From a bacterium (GTDB taxonomy: Bacteria; Planctomycetota; JADGBV01): DNA of 35,393 nucleotides. How positions within the stretch are numbered: position 1 is the first letter of the stretch; every line of letters begins with the position of its first letter. The notes beneath the pieces are model-generated. The model saw only the letters and a program-made list of their open reading frames with translations, did not search any database and had not been told where the DNA came from. Made by a program: the position numbers and the translations under genes. Below, piece after piece: positions 1 through 9,790 of this stretch. The stretch covers positions 1-35,393 of the forward strand of contig JAHFOS010000025.1 in NCBI GenBank assembly GCA_023261545.1, in the 5' to 3' direction.

Positions 1-3000
1 CCGTGAGGCGATAAGCGGCGAGGTCAGGTTCCGTTCCCGCCGTCCAGCTTGCGCGTACCGAGCCGGGAACGGTCGCCGTGTCCGTGGTGAGGCCCGCAAC
101 CACCGCCGGGGCCGCGACGTCCGCGATAGGCACGGCCTGCGGGAAGAATCCCGGCACGCCCAGCAGGAAATCCACTTGCTCGAAGGCGGCGGTGATGGCG
201 GCGTTGTCGCTCCGGGCTCCGAAGCGCAGGAAGGCATTGCCATCGCCTTGAGGTGGGGTCGCGCCGGAACTTTCGAGAGCCAGCGTCCGGCCATCGGCCT
301 CAATTTCCAGCGCCCCCTCAATGAAACGCAGGGTGTAGGTATGGAGGCGGCCACCATGATAGAAGCGCGCCTGCCGAGCGCCCACGCGCAGGCGATCCTG
401 AAAAATCTCCACCTCCTGGACAGGTCCCGCGTCGCTGGTCATGATGCGCAGCACGGTGAGCCCCTGGTTCGTGGGGTTGGCTCCGCTCGCGCGCACGCGG
501 AACTGAACGCTCAGCACGCGGTTTTCCTGGAGCATCGTCTGATAGAACTGGCGTTCGCTGTTGCCGGCGGGGATGAGCAGTTGGGCGTTGCCGCTCTCGG
601 TTCCCAACGTAGTACCTTCGGGCAGGCGCGCCACTTCCGCCAGGCCTGGGAAAGCTCCGAGTTCAGAGCCGGTAAAGAGTTCCGGGAAATGCGTAAAGCC
701 CGGGGGATCCGTCGCGAGGCTGGCGCGCCGCAGCAGTAGGCCGTCTTCGAGTTGGCGGGCGTCCACGGTAGCAACCTGCTTTTGCAACCCTGCCGAGCGG
801 CGGTTGAGTTTGTCCAGCACCGTGACCGTGTAGGTATAAGCCGTGTTGGGCGCCACGTCGCGGTCCACGTAGAAGTAGCGACTGCGGCCATCCTCGATAG
901 GCAGGGCAGCGGCAAGGACGTGGCCCGCCGCTGTACCGCGGTGGATAAGGAAGCCGATGGTTTCGCCGGAAGCTGCCGCAGCGTCGTAATTCCAAGCGAT
1001 AAAGGCGGCGTCCACACCGCCGCGTCCTTCGAGATCCGCCACTTCAAAAAGCGGCACCTTGGCGCGGGTTGGAGCCAGCGAGACGGTGTTGGAGAAGTTT
1101 TCGTTTCCGGCGGCGTCCCTGGACTTCAAGCGGAAGGAATAGGTGACGCCGATCTTGAGGTTGGCGATTTCGCGCCAGTGGGCTTTGCCGGCCACGACGA
1201 GGGCGGTTTCCGCCGTGGCAGGCGGCGCGTAAAGAATCGTCGCCGAGGCTACTTCCTCAGCGGCATCGGCACCGCTCTCCGGGTCAGGGTAGCTCCAGGA
1301 AAGGCGCGCCTTGCCGTCACCAGGCGCTCCCGTGAGCAGGGCGGCGGGCGGAGGCGCGGTGTCGAGGGGTTGGGCGCCGCCAGCGCCGGTGTTGGTGGAG
1401 TCCACCTTGACCACGTCTTCTTCGGGAGCAAAGACAACACTTTCCGGCACACCCACAGCGGTGGGTTTGCTGAGTCGGGTATAAGCCCGATAGGTGTAAG
1501 TTCCGGGCTCGCCGAAAGGAATGTGGTCGGTAAGAGAACCGGGATGGAGAGGATCTGCGGCGAGGTTTCCCAGATAGATCACGTTGCCCGAGACGCCTCC
1601 GCCCAGATCAACGACCTGTCCGACGCTGGGATGTTCCGGCAGGCTGGGAGCCGCCGGAGGCGTACCGGCTCCAGGTTTTGCCCTGACAATGATATTTTCC
1701 AGGAATTGGTAAGGCGCCTCCGTCTCCACGCGCGTCTGCCAGTTCACATCGGCCAGCGAGAACTTGCTATCCGGTGTCAAGCCCTTTACTCCGAGGTCGT
1801 AAACAAAACGCTTATAGGTGTCGAGCTCGTCCAGCATCACAATAGCCGCTGACTGGCCCTGGATGGAGTGTTGGCGGAAGACGAGCAGCTCCAGGGTGTT
1901 GGGATCCGCAAAGGTATCGCCCGCCGTGAAAGTGAGCGAGTTGCCCGCGGAGACGAGTCCTCCGCTATTCGTGCGATAGTTGGTGATGGTCCAGGCCGTT
2001 GCCTTGGGCAGAGCCACGGTGTTCACGGGCGTACCACCATCGCGTACCTCCACGGACTCAGCCGTGTAGGCCAGCTCGTCGAGTTCGTAGGCGTAGAACT
2101 CCGCCGAACCAGCCACAAGTTCCTCGTCCCGGAACTCCGTGCGCACGTGGTAGCGCTTGCGGGTGTCCAGAGCCGAGGCGAAGGAGGGCACGTCGCCACC
2201 CGTCGTCAGCACGATGCGTGCTTCGGCACGGTAGATGTCGCTGATAGCGATCAGGTTTTCGAGATCAGAGATGAAGTTCGATGCGTCCAGTGACAGGGTA
2301 GGCAAAGAGGATTCGGTTCCCTTGAGTTTGAAGCCCAGCCGGTTCCAACCCCCTGAGAAGGTCTGGAGCGCCAGGCTGGAAGAGCCGCCATCCGACGTGA
2401 CGATGAGCGAGCCGGAGGCCAAGTCTAGGTGGTCGTTTTCGATGACGCTGAAGCGGTCCTTCTTGTCGAAGGGCTCGTAGGCGACGTCCAGGAAATAGCG
2501 CTGGAAGGTATCCAGAGCCGAGTCGAACTCATTGCCCGAGCCCGTGCCGGCCACGGTGATGACGGCATTGCCGGTGTAAGTGGCGAGAATGGAAATGAGG
2601 TTGTCCGGGTTCGCCGCCAAGTCGGTGGCAGCTATCGGGTTCGGGCTGTAGCCATGAAAAATCCAGTCGGGGAATGTCCGGGGCGTCGGCGCCAACATCC
2701 GCACGGTGTTGCCGCTTGGGCCAGGGGTGAGGATATTCCCCGAGCCCACGCCCAGGGTGAGGATCTCGTTCTCAACCAGGAAATACGTGTCGAGCTGATG
2801 GAAGGGGCTGTGCTCGACAACAGCTTCGTAACGCTGATAAGTATCCAGGGCCGAGTCGAACTCATTGCCCGAGCCCGTGCCGGCCAGACTCACGGTGGCG
2901 TTTCCGGCGTAAGTAGCCGCCACGGGAATACGGTTCTCGGCGTTGGCGAGCGCGTTGGTCGCAAAAAGCTGCCCGGGTGTGAAGCTCTTAAAGGTCCAGC

Positions 3001-5821
3001 CTGCAAAGGCGTTCTTGAACTTGAGGTCGCTGGTGACGCCGTTCACGCGCACCACGCCCTCAGAGGGGAACTCCACATTGCCCGACTCCGTGACCACGAC
3101 GCTTTCCGTCTGATGGAAGGGCTCGTGGGTGACATCCACGCTGAAGCGCTCGTAGGTATCCAGCGCCGAATCGAACTGGTTGCCAGAGCCTGTGCCCGCC
3201 ACGGTCACCGTAGCATCAGCCTTGTAATTGGCGGTGATGGGAATTCGGTTCTCGGCGTCAGCGAGCGCGTTGTTTGCCGTGAAGGCGTTCGAGGAGAAGC
3301 TCAGGAAACTGTAGTCCGGAAAGTCCAAAAGGGGATGCGCATTGCCGGAAACCGTTGCCTGACCGCGACTGAGTGCCACGTTTTCCCCTTCCCCGGCAAT
3401 GAAACTCTCCTTCCGATTGAAAGGCTGGTGCGTGACGTCCACCTCGAAGCGTTCAAAGGTGTCGAGGGCCGAATCCAGCGAGTTGCCTGAGCCGGTGCCA
3501 TTCAGAGACACCACGGCGTTGCCCTCATAAGTGAGTTTGAAATCAAAGACGAGGTCCGACGGGACCTGAAGGTTGCCGGACGAGAATGGAGAGGAAACAA
3601 GCTGACCGTTGGCCTCGATCTTCTTCAGGAACCATGTGTCGAACAGCGGCATGCCGCCATCGCGAGGATTCGTCGGGAAGCGGCCAAAATTATGGGGATC
3701 GTTGATGGAAAGGTTGCCGTTGGCCATGGTCACGACTTCTTCGTCGTAGAAGAAGAAAGTGGCCGGCGCCGTCTGATGGAAGGGATCGTGTGCGACCGAA
3801 CCCTCATAGCGGTTGAAGGTGTCAATGCCACCGGGGATATCCACGACGACCTCATCTCCGCGCAGCTTGATGGTGCGATCCTCGTAGAAGGTGAAGTATT
3901 TCTCGAAGGCGTTGCCGCTTACCGTGAAGTGAACCGTGTAGACGCCCATGGACATGGAGTGGATGGCGTTGCCAGCGCTCCCGATGAAGCCGTTCACACC
4001 CGGCACGGGATGGTCTGCCGAGTCGAAGACTTCGTAGGTGGCCTCGTCACCGAAGTCCGTTTCCAGGGTGAGCTTGCGCAGCCGGGCACTGAGCGGATTC
4101 GCCAGCGAGTTGAACTCGTAAGCGCCCATATCCACGGGAGGCGTGCCCGCCATGGGTCCGTTCGGAGCGTCGGGATGATCGAAACGGGCGCTATCCTCCA
4201 AGTCCGCCCCAAAGGCAAGCGTACCGTCACCATTATCAATCACCCCGGCTTCAGGGTGCAGATGGTAGTCGCGGATCGTGAAGGCCGCGTTCCCCGAGGC
4301 TGAGGCCACGGCGTCGCCCAGCACCTCCAGAGTGTTGCTGGTGTTACTCAGAATAAGCAACCAGCGGTTGCCCGAGGAGCCTGGACTCACGAAGGCGCCT
4401 TTCAAAGCATCGGAATCCCAGAGATTTCCGGAAGTCATGAGCGTCGTGCGGCCCGTGGTGGCGTTGTAGGTAGGAGCGCCGTTCCAGTTTCCCGAGGCGT
4501 TTAGCGTTGCGATGAAAAGCTGCGCGTTGCCATCCAAGGCGACGTTGCCCGAGGGCAGGACGCGCTCGGTGCCGATGAGCGAGAAGAGATTGGAGGGAAG
4601 CTTTGCCAGCCCGGAGGGCTCATAAGCCCCGGCGATGCCGTTGGTGAACTTCGTGAGACCCAAGGCGTCGTTGAGCACGTCTTGAAGAACACCGCTCTTG
4701 AAGTTGTTCAGAACCGTGCAGTTCAGCAACAGCGTGGAGGTGCGCCCCACGAGATACATACCGGCTCCATCCTCCGTGGCGCGGTTGCCGGTGATAAGGC
4801 AGTTCTCCACTCGGCCACCAGCGTTATCGAGTTCGAGGCCACCGCCGTGCTCGGCGATGCTGTCAGCGAGGATGCAATCACGAATAGTGGGCGAGGAATT
4901 GTCCACCGTGATGGCACCGCCATCCCCGTCCGGATGCTGGCCTACGACGTTGCCTCCGCTCACGGTGAAGCCCTGGATCAGGGCTGCCGGCGTTTCGGCG
5001 AGATGGAGTTTGAATCCACGCCCGGAGTTCTCGCACAGGATGAAAGTTGCAAAAGGTCCCGCTTCGGACACGAGGCGCAGATCCTTGCCGCGGAAGTCCA
5101 GGTCCTTGTTGCCTGTGCCCTTGTAAACACCCGCCGCTACTTGAACAAGATCGCCAGGTCCCGCCGCATTTAAGGCAGCCTGAATCGTTTTCATCGGCCC
5201 CGTGCCGTTACCCGAGGTTGTCGCAGCGAGCCCATTATCGGTGTCTGAGCCCGTAACGACGTTCACAAAGAATGTGCGCGCCGTGCCGTTATGTTCGAAG
5301 GCGCCTATGTCCGCCAGGAGTCCACGCTTTACCCCGTCATAATCCGCGGCGGGGGCACGGAAAGGATCGGCAGCGGCGATGCAGGGCGAGCCCGCGCGCA
5401 GGTGAAAATTTCCCGGGGCAGCGAAGATGGGATAGGCGCTGATATTGCCGCGGTTGCCGGCGAAGCCCAGTTGCTCGATATCTGAGTGCGTGATCTCGGC
5501 GTTTCCTCCGGAGGTGGGATGGACTTCCCGGTCGCCGGCAGCGTTGTTTTGCCAAAGAATCGTGTTGGCGATAAGCGGGGCGGCGGAACCTTGAATCGCC
5601 ACGCCGCCCCCAGGTCCGCCCGCACGGTTTTGGGTGATGGTGGCGTTCAGTATCTCTACATTGGAAGAAGAGATGAATAACCCACCGCCCTGTCCCTGGG
5701 CCTCATTGCCGACCACCAGACAGTTCTCGAAAACCGCGAAATCCTCCCCGCGCAGGGCGCTGCCAACGTAGAGCAGCGCCCCCAGCAGGAGCAGCAGATT
5801 GCGGTTCCCGCGCACTGCCAT
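1..5821 (-). CDS. Giant secreted beta-helix / repeat / fibronectin III protein (3' end outside window)
   Basis: The frame stays open from an ATG at 5821 to the left edge, about 1,940 codons. It is absent from the ORF track because no stop lies in the window; the long plus-strand ORFs here are its antisense shadows. MAVRGNRNLLLLLGALLYVGSALRG looks like a signal peptide. Residues ~30-400 show GGG/NxT-type parallel beta-helix repeats, including a DUF1565-like stretch (TGPMKTIQAALNAAGPGD). Residues ~660-1340 hold about seven units marked by (S)ALDT[FY]xR[FY], spaced ~100-120 aa. From ~1340 onward there are fibronectin III-like segments (for example VRASWTAGTEPDLAAYRL). The tripeptide SGN occurs about 19 times. 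It is the last visible gene of the operon, 45 bp after the LamG gene, with a weak AGG just before the start. An exported cell-surface or adhesive role is inference; no catalytic motif was seen. Confidence 0.85.
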   Translation of the reverse strand, partial: MAVRGNRNLLLLLGALLYVGSALRGEDFAVFENCLVVGNEAQGQGGGLFISSSNVEILNATITQNRAGGPGGGVAIQGSAAPLIANTILWQNNAAGDREVHPTSGGNAEITHSDIEQLGFAGNRGNISAYPIFAAPGNFHLRAGSPCIAAADPFRAPAADYDGVKRGLLADIGAFEHNGTARTFFVNVVTGSDTDNGLAATTSGNGTGPMKTIQAALNAAGPGDLVQVAAGVYKGTGNKDLDFRGKDLRLVSEAGPFATFILCENSGRGFKLHLAETPAALIQGFTVSGGNVVGQHPDGDGGAITVDNSSPTIRDCILADSIAEHGGGLELDNAGGRVENCLITGNRATEDGAGMYLVGRTSTLLLNCTVLNNFKSGVLQDVLNDALGLTKFTNGIAGAYEPSGLAKLPSNLFSLIGTERVLPSGNVALDGNAQLFIATLNASGNWNGAPTYNATTGRTTLMTSGNLWDSDALKGAFVSPGSSGNRWLLILSNTSNTLEVLGDAVASASGNAAFTIRDYHLHPEAGVIDNGDGTLAFGADLEDSARFDHPDAPNGPMAGTPPVDMGAYEFNSLANPLSARLRKLTLETDFGDEATYEVFDSADHPVPGVNGFIGSAGNAIHSMSMGVYTVHFTVSGNAFEKYFTFYEDRTIKLRGDEVVVDIPGGIDTFNRYEGSVAHDPFHQTAPATFFFYDEEVVTMANGNLSINDPHNFGRFPTNPRDGGMPLFDTWFLKKIEANGQLVSSPFSSGNLQVPSDLVFDFKLTYEGNAVVSLNGTGSGNSLDSALDTFERFEVDVTHQPFNRKESFIAGEGENVALSRGQATVSGNAHPLLDFPDYSFLSFSSNAFTANNALADAENRIPITANYKADATVTVAGTGSGNQFDSALDTYERFSVDVTHEPFHQTESVVVTESGNVEFPSEGVVRVNGVTSDLKFKNAFAGWTFKSFTPGQLFATNALANAENRIPVAATYAGNATVSLAGTGSGNEFDSALDTYQRYEAVVEHSPFHQLDTYFLVENEILTLGVGSGNILTPGPSGNTVRMLAPTPRTFPDWIFHGYSPNPIAATDLAANPDNLISILATYTGNAVITVAGTGSGNEFDSALDTFQRYFLDVAYEPFDKKDRFSVIENDHLDLASGSLIVTSDGGSSSLALQTFSGGWNRLGFKLKGTESSLPTLSLDASNFISDLENLIAISDIYRAEARIVLTTGGDVPSFASALDTRKRYHVRTEFRDEELVAGSAEFYAYELDELAYTAESVEVRDGGTPVNTVALPKATAWTITNYRTNSGGLVSAGNSLTFTAGDTFADPNTLELLVFRQHSIQGQSAAIVMLDELDTYKRFVYDLGVKGLTPDSKFSLADVNWQTRVETEAPYQFLENIIVRAKPGAGTPPAAPSLPEHPSVGQVVDLGGGVSGNVIYLGNLAADPLHPGSLTDHIPFGEPGTYTYRAYTRLSKPTAVGVPESVVFAPEEDVVKVDSTNTGAGGAQPLDTAPPPAALLTGAPGDGKARLSWSYPDPESGADAAEEVASATILYAPPATAETALVVAGKAHWREIANLKIGVTYSFRLKSRDAAGNENFSNTVSLAPTRAKVPLFEVADLEGRGGVDAAFIAWNYDAAAASGETIGFLIHRGTAAGHVLAAALPIEDGRSRYFYVDRDVAPNTAYTYTVTVLDKLNRRSAGLQKQVATVDARQLEDGLLLRRASLATDPPGFTHFPELFTGSELGAFPGLAEVARLPEGTTLGTESGNAQLLIPAGNSERQFYQTMLQENRVLSVQFRVRASGANPTNQGLTVLRIMTSDAGPVQEVEIFQDRLRVGARQARFYHGGRLHTYTLRFIEGALEIEADGRTLALESSGATPPQGDGNAFLRFGARSDNAAITAAFEQVDFLLGVPGFFPQAVPIADVAAPAVVAGLTTDTATVPGSVRASWTAGTEPDLAAYRLT
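1800..3850 (-). repeat. Protein-level tandem repeats of ~100-120 aa (ALDT[FY]xR[FY] units)
   Basis: Inside the giant gene, seven units share a core such as DSALDTFERFEVDV, DSALDTYERFSVDV, DSALDTYQRYEAVV, DSALDTFQRYFLDV and SALDTRKRYHVR, with IDTFNRY and ELDTYKRF at the ends. They fall near residues 662, 784, 884, 985, 1100, 1215 and 1330. Four of the units carry GSGN just upstream of the core. I do not recognise the family. Confidence 0.7.
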
Positions 5822-5866
5822 CGCCTAGCCTGGCCAGGAGGTCATAAAACCCGCTGACTAGCCTTC

Positions 5867-8800
5867 TTAGCGCAGCTCGAACTTAAGTTCTACGTTCTGT
5901 TCCCGGAAGGGGCCGGTGTTCTGCGTCGAGGTCCACTCGAAGGCCGGGACCCTGGAATTCCAGAAGGTACGGACCTTATAGAGGCCACTCTCGGGATCTG
6001 CTTGAACGCGACTCGTGGGCTTCGTGTTCGCAGTGTCCGCCTCAGCTATTTTGAGGAAGTTCTGTCCCGGTCGCTTCAGGAAAAAGTCCACGAAGAAAGT
6101 AGGGCCACCCCCCAAGTCGAAGTTGTGGGGGTCGAGAAAAATACCGATCTCGAAGATCCCGTGGAATACACTGGGGGGAGTCGGATGGGTGTCATAGGGC
6201 ACATTCGCCGGTTTTGCCCCGTCCGTCATGAAGTCATCGAGATAGACTTTTGGGTCAGAAACCGACGCATTTACGGCTGGCGAAAACAGTGTGCGCTTGA
6301 TCGCCCCACCTGTAGCTCCACCCTCGGCGGGAATCAAAATATCCACCGTGGCGGTGGGATCCACCTGGAGCCGTTTTTCCGTGAGGAAAGAGTCGGCTGG
6401 TGTGACCACCGGGTCAGGAGGCAGCAAGGTAATCTTGATAAAGTCCACCCGCAGTTCATCCAAGTTGCTCTCGCGCTTAAGTAGTGCCATGGGGTCACCC
6501 GACGGCTGAATCGTGAAATTCGCCGGCAGATCGATGGCGCTGGGATTGCCGTTGTAGAGCTTGATCTCGAAGGCCGAGGCAGCCACAACCCTGAGCTTGG
6601 TCAGCGTGTTTCCACTCAGGAGATTGCCGCTATAGACCCGGAAGCCATTTTCGTCACGCCCGTTGCCCGCAGCCGTGAAGGGGAAGGGGTTTCCCGACGC
6701 CGTGACCTCCATCAAGGAGAAACTATCCAGGCTGGCCGCAAGGTAGCGGAAACCCGTGCCGCTCACCGTGGCTCCGGGACTGAAGTTGAGTTCCACCACT
6801 TGGTTGCCGCTGGAAGCCGCGGAGGTTATTTTGTTGCCGGAAGCGCTGAAGGTGCCGATGACCGATGTGGAATTCCCGCCCGTGAGCAGCCAGTTGTTCC
6901 GCAGGAAGTCCTCGGCGTTGCCGGAACTCGCAGAGCTCACCCCCGCAACCGCAGGCACATGAGCGAGTTTCGTGGACGCGCCGTTCTTGAAGAGCTTGAA
7001 GGCCTCGAAGCGCGAGGGCTTGGTGAGATCCACGTCCAGGCGCAACGTGGTCCAAGTCTTGTCCGCCACCAGTTTTTCAGCCGAGGCTACTGTGATGGTG
7101 TTACCGCTCAGGGCGTTGCCCGTATCCACCATGTCGAGCTGCAAGTTGCCCGAAGTGTTGATGCGCCACAATAGTTGCGGATCGCGACTCGGAACAGGTT
7201 CGACGTGCCGGTCCTGTGCCAGCATCACGTTGCCGTTGGCGCCGAATTTGCGTACCTGGGTTTCCAGCGTGAAGCGCTGACCCCAAGTGATGCTGCTGGG
7301 ACCGCCAATGATAAGAGAGGTCTCCGGAAGCTGTGCATTGCCGGCTCCGTTGAAGTTGAGCGCCGTACCCGCATATTGATTCTGGACGAACTTTACGCCT
7401 TGGATGGGAACGGTGTTGCCCGAGAAATAAACTGTCGGAGGCGGGATGGAGCCCTCGTTCTTGAAGCTTGTCACCTCATTGGCATCGGTGTTCCACTTCT
7501 GGTCATTGAAATCCAGGAAGAAGTTATTGTCCTCGATGGTAAAAATCACGTTGCCGGAAGCCGCCGAGGAAAGGCTGTACGAGTCGGTGGCCACCGCCGA
7601 TACTTTGAAGGTTCCGCGGGCGTTGGAACTCCAGGTGCCCGTGAAAGGCGCGACATTGCTGGAGGAGGCAAAGGCGGCAATGAGATTTCCTGACGCGTTC
7701 TCACGGATGGTGTACGTGAGGTTCGAAATGGTGTCGGTGTCGATGACGTTCGACTGGAAGGTCACATTGCCGCCCAGGATGAACTTGCTGTTCTGGGCGG
7801 GCGCCGTGATCGTCACGACAGGCGTGTCGTTGACGCGAATGGAGATATTCGCCGAGGAAGTCGAGGCGTTGTCATTGTCCTGGGCCTCCACGCGCAGGAG
7901 ATGCGTACCCACATTTCCCGTGGATTGGTTGAAGGAGAAGGCATTGCCTGAACCAATCGTGTTCACCAGCGCGCCGTTGTCATAGAAGCGCATTTGAGCA
8001 ATGCTGCCATCGGAATCCGTCGCGGTGCCGCTGAAGGTGTAGGTCCCCGGATTGATCACAGCCCCGTTGGCAGGCGCTGTTACGCTCACGCCCGTCGGCG
8101 GCGCGTTGATGCGAATAGAAACATTGCCCGAAGACGTCGAGGCGCCGTCGTTGTCATCCGCTTCCACGCGCAGCAATTGGTTGCCGGAGCTCGCCACGGA
8201 ATGGGTGAACGAGAACAGGTTGCCGCCGCCGGTCCCGATGGTGTTGACCAAAGTGGTGCCACTAGCCCCGGCATAGAACCTTATTTTCGCTATCGTGCCG
8301 TCCGTATCAGTCCCGTTGCCGCTGAAGGTGAAACCCTGGTTGATCTGGAAGACGGAACCGTCAGAGGGCGCGGTGACGCTGACACTCGTGGGCGGCGCGT
8401 TGATGCGAATCGAAACATTGCCCGAAGAAGTCGAGGCGCCATTGTTGTCCTCCGCCTCCACGCGCAGCAATTGATTGCCGGCGCTTGCAATGGAATGGGT
8501 GAAGGAAAAGACGTTGCCCCCACCGGTCCCGATGGTGTTGACCAAGGTGGTCCCGCTCGCACCGCCGTAAAACCTTATCTTTGCTATCGTGCCATCCGTA
8601 TCCGTCCCGTTACCACTGAAGGTAAAACCCTGGTTGACCTGGAAGATGGAGCCGCCGGAAGGCGCGGTCACACTGGCACTCGTGGGTGGCGCGTTGATGC
8701 GAATCGGGACGTTGCCCGAAGATGTCGAGGCACCATTGTTGTCATCTGCCTCCACGCGCAGCATCTGGTTGCCAGAGCTTGCGATGGAGTGGGTAAAGGA

Positions 8801-9718
8801 AAAGACGTTGCCACCACCGGTGCCAATGGTGTTGACCAAAGTGTTTCCGCTCGCGCCGCCGTAGAACCGCATCTTTACTATCGTGCCATCCGTATCCGTC
8901 GCGTTGCCGCTGAAGGTAAAGCCCTGATTAATTTGGAACACGCTGTTGCCCGAGGGCGCCGTGACCTGGACGTTGGTGGGTTCCAGATTCATGCCAAGAT
9001 TGAAAATTTCGCCGATATCCGCGCTGCTGAGGGCTCTGTTGTAGATGCGCAATTCGTCGAAATCAGCCTTGGCATAGGTGCCCATCGGGCTGTCGGAGGC
9101 GGCGACCTTGAGATTGCGCCCCGTATTGGTGAGGGAACCGGTAATGCCGGTCGCCACCACCTCCTGATTGCCGTTCATGAAAAGCTTGAGGTTGGAGCCA
9201 TCCCGCAGGGCCACGATGTGCGCCCATTGTCCGATAGTGAGGGCATTGGTGGCGGTGGTGTACTGAGGGAAACCACCGATTTCGGTCGCAAACATGGGCT
9301 TATTATCGGATCCACCAATGGAAGCGAGATCGACGGCCCACTCGCCAAGGGTGGGCGTGGCGTCATCGTTCCATTTACAGATTCCCCGCCAATTTGTAAA
9401 AACGACCGAATTCGCATTTTTCCTCACCCAAAAGCCCACGCTGAAATTCCCCGAGCCGAAGTAATAAATGCTGCTGTTGCCCATGGTCACGAGGTCGTCC
9501 ACGCCATCGCAGGCCACGAACCCATTTCCCGTGAGTGTCACCCCACCTTGCAGGGTGCCGTTATTCCCTGACGAGCTGGAGTCCGCCGCCACGTTGCCAC
9601 TGGCTTCACTGAATCGCCAATGGCCGATGAGTCCCGTGGTTGTGTCTGCACTGGCATAATTCTGCGCCAGCAACCACAGGGCGCTTGCGAACAGCAATTT
9701 GGCTTTTTCGGCGTTCAT
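5867..9718 (-). CDS. Secreted LamG + tandem Ig-like (Big_9-type) repeat protein
   Basis: The ORF track starts at 9778, but the ATG at 9718 follows GGAG by 7 nt and begins a clean signal peptide (MNAEKAKLLFASALWLLAQNYASA). The 9778 start, also preceded by AGGA, would add 20 residues. After the signal comes a LamG/concanavalin-like domain (GLIGHWRFSEASGN, GVDDLVTMGNSS, FDELRIYNRALS). Four Ig-like repeats of about 98 aa follow (VTAPSG..F..NQGFTFSGN.TDTDG..RFY), then a second lectin-like region. The C-terminal ~200 residues have a different composition. SGN occurs about 25 times, nearly all before the last ~220 residues. The gene follows the 218-aa membrane protein gene closely, so they are likely cotranscribed. 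A role in surface binding of polysaccharide or matrix is inferred from the domain types only. Confidence 0.88.
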   Translation of the reverse strand: MNAEKAKLLFASALWLLAQNYASADTTTGLIGHWRFSEASGNVAADSSSSGNNGTLQGGVTLTGNGFVACDGVDDLVTMGNSSIYYFGSGNFSVGFWVRKNANSVVFTNWRGICKWNDDATPTLGEWAVDLASIGGSDNKPMFATEIGGFPQYTTATNALTIGQWAHIVALRDGSNLKLFMNGNQEVVATGITGSLTNTGRNLKVAASDSPMGTYAKADFDELRIYNRALSSADIGEIFNLGMNLEPTNVQVTAPSGNSVFQINQGFTFSGNATDTDGTIVKMRFYGGASGNTLVNTIGTGGGNVFSFTHSIASSGNQMLRVEADDNNGASTSSGNVPIRINAPPTSASVTAPSGGSIFQVNQGFTFSGNGTDTDGTIAKIRFYGGASGTTLVNTIGTGGGNVFSFTHSIASAGNQLLRVEAEDNNGASTSSGNVSIRINAPPTSVSVTAPSDGSVFQINQGFTFSGNGTDTDGTIAKIRFYAGASGTTLVNTIGTGGGNLFSFTHSVASSGNQLLRVEADDNDGASTSSGNVSIRINAPPTGVSVTAPANGAVINPGTYTFSGTATDSDGSIAQMRFYDNGALVNTIGSGNAFSFNQSTGNVGTHLLRVEAQDNDNASTSSANISIRVNDTPVVTITAPAQNSKFILGGNVTFQSNVIDTDTISNLTYTIRENASGNLIAAFASSSNVAPFTGTWSSNARGTFKVSAVATDSYSLSSAASGNVIFTIEDNNFFLDFNDQKWNTDANEVTSFKNEGSIPPPTVYFSGNTVPIQGVKFVQNQYAGTALNFNGAGNAQLPETSLIIGGPSSITWGQRFTLETQVRKFGANGNVMLAQDRHVEPVPSRDPQLLWRINTSGNLQLDMVDTGNALSGNTITVASAEKLVADKTWTTLRLDVDLTKPSRFEAFKLFKNGASTKLAHVPAVAGVSSASSGNAEDFLRNNWLLTGGNSTSVIGTFSASGNKITSAASSGNQVVELNFSPGATVSGTGFRYLAASLDSFSLMEVTASGNPFPFTAAGNGRDENGFRVYSGNLLSGNTLTKLRVVAASAFEIKLYNGNPSAIDLPANFTIQPSGDPMALLKRESNLDELRVDFIKITLLPPDPVVTPADSFLTEKRLQVDPTATVDILIPAEGGATGGAIKRTLFSPAVNASVSDPKVYLDDFMTDGAKPANVPYDTHPTPPSVFHGIFEIGIFLDPHNFDLGGGPTFFVDFFLKRPGQNFLKIAEADTANTKPTSRVQADPESGLYKVRTFWNSRVPAFEWTSTQNTGPFREQNVELKFELR
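8100..8985 (-). repeat. Three near-identical 294-bp tandem repeats (98 aa each)
   Basis: The phrase gcgttgatgcgaat recurs at about 8103, 8397 and 8691, and the intervening DNA matches closely. Each unit encodes one Ig-like domain ending in STSSGNVxIRIN. The next, more diverged unit (RFYDNGALVNTIGSGN) lies just left of the array. The high nucleotide identity points to recent duplication or gene conversion. Confidence 0.8.
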
Positions 9719-9790
9719 CAAAATTCTCCGAAGGGTGACACGGGAATGGACTGCGGTACGAAGTGTCGATGCGTTCATGCTCGTCGTTTC

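Noticed and set aside
752-1852. 366-aa and other long plus-strand ORFs in 176-5680
   Set aside because: All lie in the register mirroring the giant minus-strand gene and show no family resemblance.
5822-5840. tggccagga near 5825 as a left attachment site for the tRNA-Phe island
   Set aside because: Only about nine bases match the tRNA 3' end and it lies between two operon genes.
7994-9571. 525-aa plus-strand ORF
   Set aside because: Antisense shadow of the LamG/Ig-repeat gene; its repeats simply mirror the 294-bp tandem units.
5867-9718. SGN motifs as N-glycosylation sequons
   Set aside because: Only a minority are followed by x-S/T at the right position (GNAT, GNGT); most are not sequons.
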